Positions 58,506 through 64,000 of a stretch of DNA of 64,000 nucleotides are shown here, in pieces (the stretch's first letter is position 1; each line of letters begins with the position of its first letter). Under the pieces are notes generated by a model. That model did not search any database and had not been told where the DNA came from. It was given only the letters and a program-made list of their open reading frames with translations. The stretch spans positions 1-64,000 of the forward strand of contig WHVD01000202.1 in the NCBI GenBank assembly GCA_015178975.1. Direction: 5' to 3'. The position numbers and the translations under genes were made by a program. This DNA is from Hysterangium stoloniferum (taxonomy: Eukaryota > Basidiomycota > Agaricomycetes > Hysterangiales > Hysterangiaceae).

Positions 58506-59029
58506 GCAGAAACGTTCATGTCAAGAACATATAGTAGGGATGTGGAATTTCCCATGCACATCCAGGGAGAGTCTAATGCAAATCTTCTGAGCTATATTAT
58601 TGTGAGTCTTGGCTAATAGCATTGCTGGCAGATCAATGGAGGGAAACAGTATACTCATGTTATACAGGATAGTTCTGTTGCAACTGCTCCTGCTGCTCAA
58701 TGACACATTTATCGAGTACAATACTTGAATATCATTATTTCAGTATCTGATCACTTTGGTTTGGTGACATGAAATGAATTTTCTTTGATAAAGTTGAATA
58801 TTAATTGAAATATACTCTACTATACCAAATACTGAAGCCTTGTTTGATGAAGTATTGATTTATCCTATCAATGAAGTAAGAGGCTAATACCAGTTGTGAA
58901 TGCTCACAGATAAATGTGTTGAAAGGTTACAATGATTATGAAAGAGAAGATCAAGACTGGATTAATAGTACAGACAACTAATGTACAATGGAGAGATTTT
59001 CTGACTGACTCTCTGTAAGGGTTCCGCTT
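58506..59029. other. Unassigned stretch between the two LTR-like repeats
   Basis: AT-rich, no recognisable coding content. It may contain the remainder of the second LTR-like copy. Confidence 0.35.
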
Positions 59030-59285
59030 TGAAGAAGTAGCATAATCTCTCAGAGAGCTCTTGCAAAAGGGAATGAAATGAGTAGGACTAGGTTCCTATT
59101 TGAAAGAGACTATCGTAACCATACAAGGGATCTACCTATTTATGATAATAGCAGTAGAGCCCCTTGCAACGAGTCAAAAACCTGTGAAACAAACAAACTA
59201 GTAGTCTAAGACACCACCAGTCAGGCAGGCCTGGCAGCCCTGATGCCAAGTCCACCCTAACCCAAGTCTGCTACTGTTACACCTG
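59030..59285 (-). mobile_element. LTR-like repeat, copy 2, probably the 3' LTR side of the gypsy element
   Basis: Related to 58220-58505 and located just downstream (minus sense) of the gypsy internal region. It ends in CTGTTACA at about 59282. Confidence 0.5.
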
Positions 59286-59299
59286 CCCTCCCACACTGC

Positions 59300-62200
59300 C
59301 AGCAATGCAGTGTGCAACTCACGGTGGACTGATGCAACTGTGTAATTCTATCACCCCTTGCTCCAACTCATTAAGTTTGTTGCTCCAATCCTGCCCGCCA
59401 CTCCCAGTATCAATTTCTATTGAAATGGTCGTGTCCTGACCCTTTCCAACACATATTTTAGCTCCCTGTGCTGGATGATGTTTGCTGGCCATAGTAGCAA
59501 TACTACTAGCCTGTACCTGCTGTGTGGCAATAGGTTCAATCCACTGAAGATGTGACCCTGTGGTAGAAGAAACAACCCTCTGCTTCTTTTGCTTTCCCTA
59601 GTGGCCATGACTACTACCATCCTGTTCCCTCTTGTGCTGCCATGGTGCCATCCCATGTGGCTCTAATCTCTCTGCCAATGCAACGGACTGTTTCTGCTCC
59701 CTCCACACATGAGTGTGGCCTCTATGGCAAGGTGTAGTTGTGATATCGGTCATCATATGCCTCTGTTGCTCCCACATCTCAATAATGTGTTGGTGAGCCC
59801 TCTCCACCTCTTCCCTCTGTAACAATGCCCACACAATCTGCACCCCTTTCAGAGCGCTATCACGTACAGCATTTAAAGTCACAGTGAAGAACTCTGAAGC
59901 AATCTGTGTCTGGCCATCCTCAGTAGACATGGTGGGACAGCCAAAGGAGGAAGGTGAATTGATAGGTGCAGCTGATCCAACATAAATACATGGTAAACAC
60001 TGCATGCTTGACAGGTGAGACACTGAAAACTGATTGTCCTCTTCAGCTTGCTGATGTGTAGGATCGATGGATCGCCTGGACCCCTTTTTCAATGATTGTA
60101 TGTTTGCAACACCAACAGCCTCCAGGTACACCTGCAATGGCAGCAAGTGCTGCACATCTCTATATGGAAGCCAAATATTTTGCCTAGTATTCCACACGAC
60201 CTCAAACAAGGCATCAGCATCTTTCCCAGTGTGAGCCACAATCTTATCCACGACCCACTCCCTGGATGATTGACCAAACCCTGGAATCTGTTTCAGCTGC
60301 CTGCCAGGAAATAGATGATTGTCATTCGGGATGTGGATATGCAACAAGGACACATGAAATGAAGGGTTAATCCCTTGTTTCTTTAACGCGGGGGACAGTT
60401 CCAGTTCATAAGTGGCCCCTGGCTCAAGTTCACGAATGATCCTGAATGGTCCAATATACTTAGGCAATAACCTTTATGTGCGATGCTTCGGCAACCGTAA
60501 GTTCTTTGTAGATAAATATATGAGATCATTGGCCCTGAAATCAACAGCCCACTGGTGTCAATTGGCCTGCCTTGTTTGCTTCACCCTAGCTATGAGGATT
60601 TCATTGTGGGCAGTCATAATTGCCAATTTCATTTGCTATGCAAACTCTTGGATAACAGGGTACATTGTGTTCTTCTCCCAGATCATTGGATGAGGCATCT
60701 GACCACAGTTCAGGAAAAATGGAGAAAACCCTGTAGTTTCGGATATAGCGTTATTCATTGTGAACTCAATAGGGGGCAATTTTGAGACCCAGTCTCTCTG
60801 ATTTGGTGCAACACATTGCCGCAGCATCTGCATCATAGTCCAATTGGCCCTTTTGGTTGCTCTATCTGTCTGTGGGTGGTAAGCTGATGACATTCATAAT
60901 TCGACTCCTATCAGCCAGTGAAGCTCTCTCCAAAAGATACTAGTGAACAGTGAGTCCCTGTCACTAACAATCCTCACCAGTAACCCATGCAACTTATAAA
61001 CCTGTTCGAATATAACCTCAGCCATGTGAATGGCCATATAATTGGTATGTGCTGGGACTAAGTGGACCATGCAGGTTAAATGGTCAATTATCATGCAGAT
61101 ACTGTCAAACTCTCCAAGGTGATTCTTTGACACTGGCAGCAGTCCAACGAAGTCAATGCCAATGGCCTCCCATGGATGCGAAGGTACTTCCAGTGTGCAG
61201 AGTTGTCCCTGTGATTGCTGCATATCGGATTTGGATGTGGTACACACACTACATGACCTGCAAAACACCTCAACATCTTTTGTCATCAATGGCCACCACA
61301 TATGTGATGGTTTTCCATGCTCCTAGATGGGCCAAAATCAAATGAGCATGTGAAATCAACATTTCTCCCACCCGTTCGTTGGTTGCCCACAGCAATATCA
61401 GGGATACAAAGGAGTTTGCTCCCTGCCATATTGAAAAACAACAGGCCGTGCTGTGACTCAAAGCCTTTATACTCCTGCAGTGCTACCAGTATTTTTGAAA
61501 AGAAATGGTCAGTACCATACCTTCCCTGAAATACTTCAGGAATGTCCAACCCTGGATTAGAGTCTGACATAATATCCACTAGAGAAAAATAGGAGAATGA
61601 TTCCCCTTGTGACTGGTGCCTCCCACCTCCATTGTCGATGGTGGGTCAATCTCTGCAGAAGGTCTGGGTCCTGTTACATTGCTAGGTGTATCTGCCCTCA
61701 TCTCCTGTGGTTGGTCCTCTGCAGGATGACCAGGGGAACCTTCCCCAGTCTGATCCATGGTACATTCTTCTGGCTTCCTGCCACATTGTCCCTGTGATAC
61801 TATTCCAGCTAAGGTTGCGTATGATGGATGCAGACAAGTGGCCAACCTACTGGACCTCCTTGATGGTTCATTGGTGACCAGTACAGTAGACCCCATGTAC
61901 AAGGGTGTTGACACACCTATCTCCCATACCCTTGAAACCGGCTTTGCTCCCTTCTTTGTCATCCAGGAATGGGGCATCAGTTACATACTCAGATTCCACC
62001 CTTACAATTCCCAAAGGCTCATTACCGTATATCCGCGACAATTTGTTGGCAAACATATTCGACTTCCCGGTGATAAAGTGAATCTTGAAGTCAAACTCGT
62101 TCAAAAGGTCCAGCCAACGTGTCTGCCTTGGAGATAGGTTCTTCTGTGTAAGGATATACTCTATACCTTTATGGTCAGTACACACTCAAAACTTTACTCC

Positions 62201-62930
62201 CAGTAACTGAGGATGAAACCACTTCAAGGATTCGACAATTGCCAACAATGCCTGCTCATGCACAGGATAGCTCTGTTGAGCCGAATTGAACTTCCCAGAC
62301 CAGGAGGACACCAATGCTGCCATTTTTACATCTTCACCTTGACTCAGGATGCCACTGGTGCCTGTCAAGCATGCATCTATAACCAAGTTGATGGTTGAAT
62401 GACCTGGTGAGTAGTCCAAAGCAACTCAATACCAATCTCAATGAACCTGAACAATTCATTTTACATCTTCAAAAGCATATTGTTCCATTGCTCTCCATTT
62501 GCCACACCTTGTTGACACCAGTAAGCCCAACCAGATTGGCCATCGGAATTCAAATGCCCTCACAGATATTAGCCAGATAGCCAACTGCCCCCAGAAAACC
62601 AGCCAAGAGGGCCTTATTGGTAGGTACCTTCCAGTTGGCTACCATGTTTACCTTATGTGGGTCCATCTTTATTCCTTTATCATTTATCACATGCCCTAAT
62701 ATGTTCAGTTCTGAGGTGAACAAATGCATCTTGTCGACTGCTAGGTATAGTTTCTCCTGATAGAGCACCTTGAAGATGGTTTGGAGGTGCTTTACGTGAT
62801 CTGCAATGGAATCTGAATATACCACAATGTCATCAAGGTATACACATCCATAAACACCCCAATGTATGATGCAAAAATATGGTTCATGAGAGTCTGGTAT
62901 GGAGGTTGTCCATAATCATTATAATATCAA
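59300..62930 (-). mobile_element. Ty3/gypsy retrotransposon, broken, minus strand
   Basis: Fossil. Parts in order on the minus strand: reverse transcriptase C-terminal part (about 62825-62550), RNase H (62419-61868), integrase with an HHCC-like region and catalytic core (about 61450-60636) and a C-terminal region of the chromodomain-adjacent type (60467-59598). The gag, protease and front part of the reverse transcriptase are not found upstream of 62930. The element has several breaks. The order RT-RH-IN identifies Ty3/gypsy. Moderately old by its degree of decay. Confidence 0.88.
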
Positions 62931-63639
62931 ATGTTTACTAATAAAGCAAAATTGCTAAATTGCTACAAAACTCCACCTTTAAATAGCAGTATCTATTCTG
63001 AGACTATTATATTATTAACCACCAACCATAAGAAACAATTCTCCATATCACATCCTAAACAATTCAGAGTCAATTAATAGAACCTATTGTATATGGTTTT
63101 CCAAGTTATGTAAATACTTGCTAATAATTTTGTTGTTAATTTGTTTTTTAAAAACTAAACTGTAGTTATTTCCTAGTAAAATATGTGAGATGTCATTGGA
63201 AATTTTTCATCCTATGGCCTTCTTTATTAAGTGAAACCACCTATATATTCTAGGTATGTTGAATCAAGTAGAAATCTGTTTAGATTGACAGATTTATTCT
63301 GAAATAATACATATGTATTTAGAGGTGCCAATGATATACATATGCATGGAATGGACTATCTAAAGGTATCTATTTTTTAAAAGTATTCGGGTTTCAAACT
63401 ACTAATTTTTTTTATTGTCTACTCGTGTCTGGAAAGATTCATTAGTTTGTAATGTACGAGAGAGTTTAAAACTTTTAAAAAGTTTTAAAAACCAAATTAT
63501 ATTTGAATCACATCTCAGATGTTTAAATGACCTTTAGAGTATATTAGAATTTGGTATACTTAATAGTTTTCAGATATCCTCCTAGATGCTGATGGGTCAA
63601 ATTGGGTCTTATATAAAGTGTGATTAGTTTCAGCATTGA
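62931..63639. other. AT-rich stretch, unassigned
   Basis: Very AT-rich, unlike its surroundings. It has a palindromic AAAACTTTTAAAAAGTTTTA patch near 63469-63488. No coding content recognised. It replaces the front of the gypsy element. Confidence 0.45.
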
Positions 63640-63765
63640 CATACTGGAAGTTAATACACTACATCAATGGCCAAGCACAGAAGCCTGACCCACCTGGTGC
63701 TACTGATATCAAAGAGAAGTTAGAAAATGACCTTGAAATGTGGGAAATTGGGAATGAACATGCTT
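63640..63765 (+). mobile_element. Possible copia gag-like fragment
   Basis: A short plus-strand reading (TYWKLIHYINGQAQKPDPP and on) resembles the N-terminal region of copia-type gag proteins. Fossil fragment, cut off by the LTR at 63772. Weak evidence. Confidence 0.3.
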
Positions 63766-63771
63766 GATCAA

Positions 63772-64000
63772 TGTTAGGATACACACTCAGGCCGGGTTTC
63801 TGGAGAAACCTGCGGGATATCCGGTAGGACTTGGCTTCAGCTTATAGGCTGTGCCCTCGCTAGATCGTGTTGTCCAATTTCAGACAGGCGGACGGGAATC
63901 CCGGGGAGTCCGGGCAGGGGTTCATGGGTTGTGAGTCGTAGGTTGTGAGTCGAGAGTCGTGAATCGAGATAGTCGAGAGAGATAGATGTGCCGGAGCCCG
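63772..64000 (-). mobile_element. LTR, family A, minus orientation, cut by the window end
   Basis: Starts TGTTAGGATACACAC and matches the reverse complement of the 3' part of the LTR at 1477-2294 (about 2070-2294) at high identity. The rest lies beyond the window, so solo or full element cannot be decided. Confidence 0.88.

Overview
The window looks like nuclear DNA of a mushroom-forming basidiomycete (Agaricomycetes). The genes are split by many short introns (about 45-75 bp). The mobile-element mix (Crypton with a GCR1_C domain, intron-bearing Tc1/mariner, many solo LTRs) and protein types such as the single-exon F-box/LRR gene fit that group. No species is claimed. All splice sites below were read by eye, with phase checked across junctions where exons are listed.

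Layout. 1-14.7 kb and 56-64 kb are repeat-rich. On the left, CAC/CCA satellite DNA (331-5302) is split by a 3.9-kb Tc1/mariner element with TA target duplications, which itself carries a solo LTR. A decayed Crypton follows (6116-8475), then minisatellites, a small solo LTR, heptanucleotide arrays and a Ty1/copia remnant with two related solo LTRs in opposite orientation. On the right there is a TIR-bounded 1.6-kb unit with a 20 x 21-bp array, LTR-like repeats, a broken Ty3/gypsy element on the minus strand, and a second copy of the first LTR family running off the window end.

The middle (14.7-54.6 kb) carries the host genes: VMA8 (V-ATPase subunit D, +), RPL26 (60S uL24, -), a RING/coiled-coil protein (-), a large JmjC protein (+), Ran/GSP1 (+), an F-box protein (-), an INP54-like tail-anchored inositol 5-phosphatase (+), GID4 (-), two intron-bearing tRNA-Gly(UCC) genes (-), a YCK-type casein kinase 1 (-) and a Cys/His-rich acidic protein (+). 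They are independent housekeeping and regulatory genes, not a cluster. Long gene-poor gaps (25.3-28.0, 41.1-44.8 and 48.3-53.8 kb) show nothing I recognise.

Most interesting points: a probable GC-AG intron in VMA8; a LINE tail and a SINE-like retroposon that share their 3' end; a Crypton whose HxxR arginine is lost next to a CGA-to-TGA type stop; the TIR unit at 56.1-57.7 kb with an unknown spliced gene; and the tandem tRNA genes with different introns in otherwise matching bodies. I found no convincing wholly new multi-gene system.
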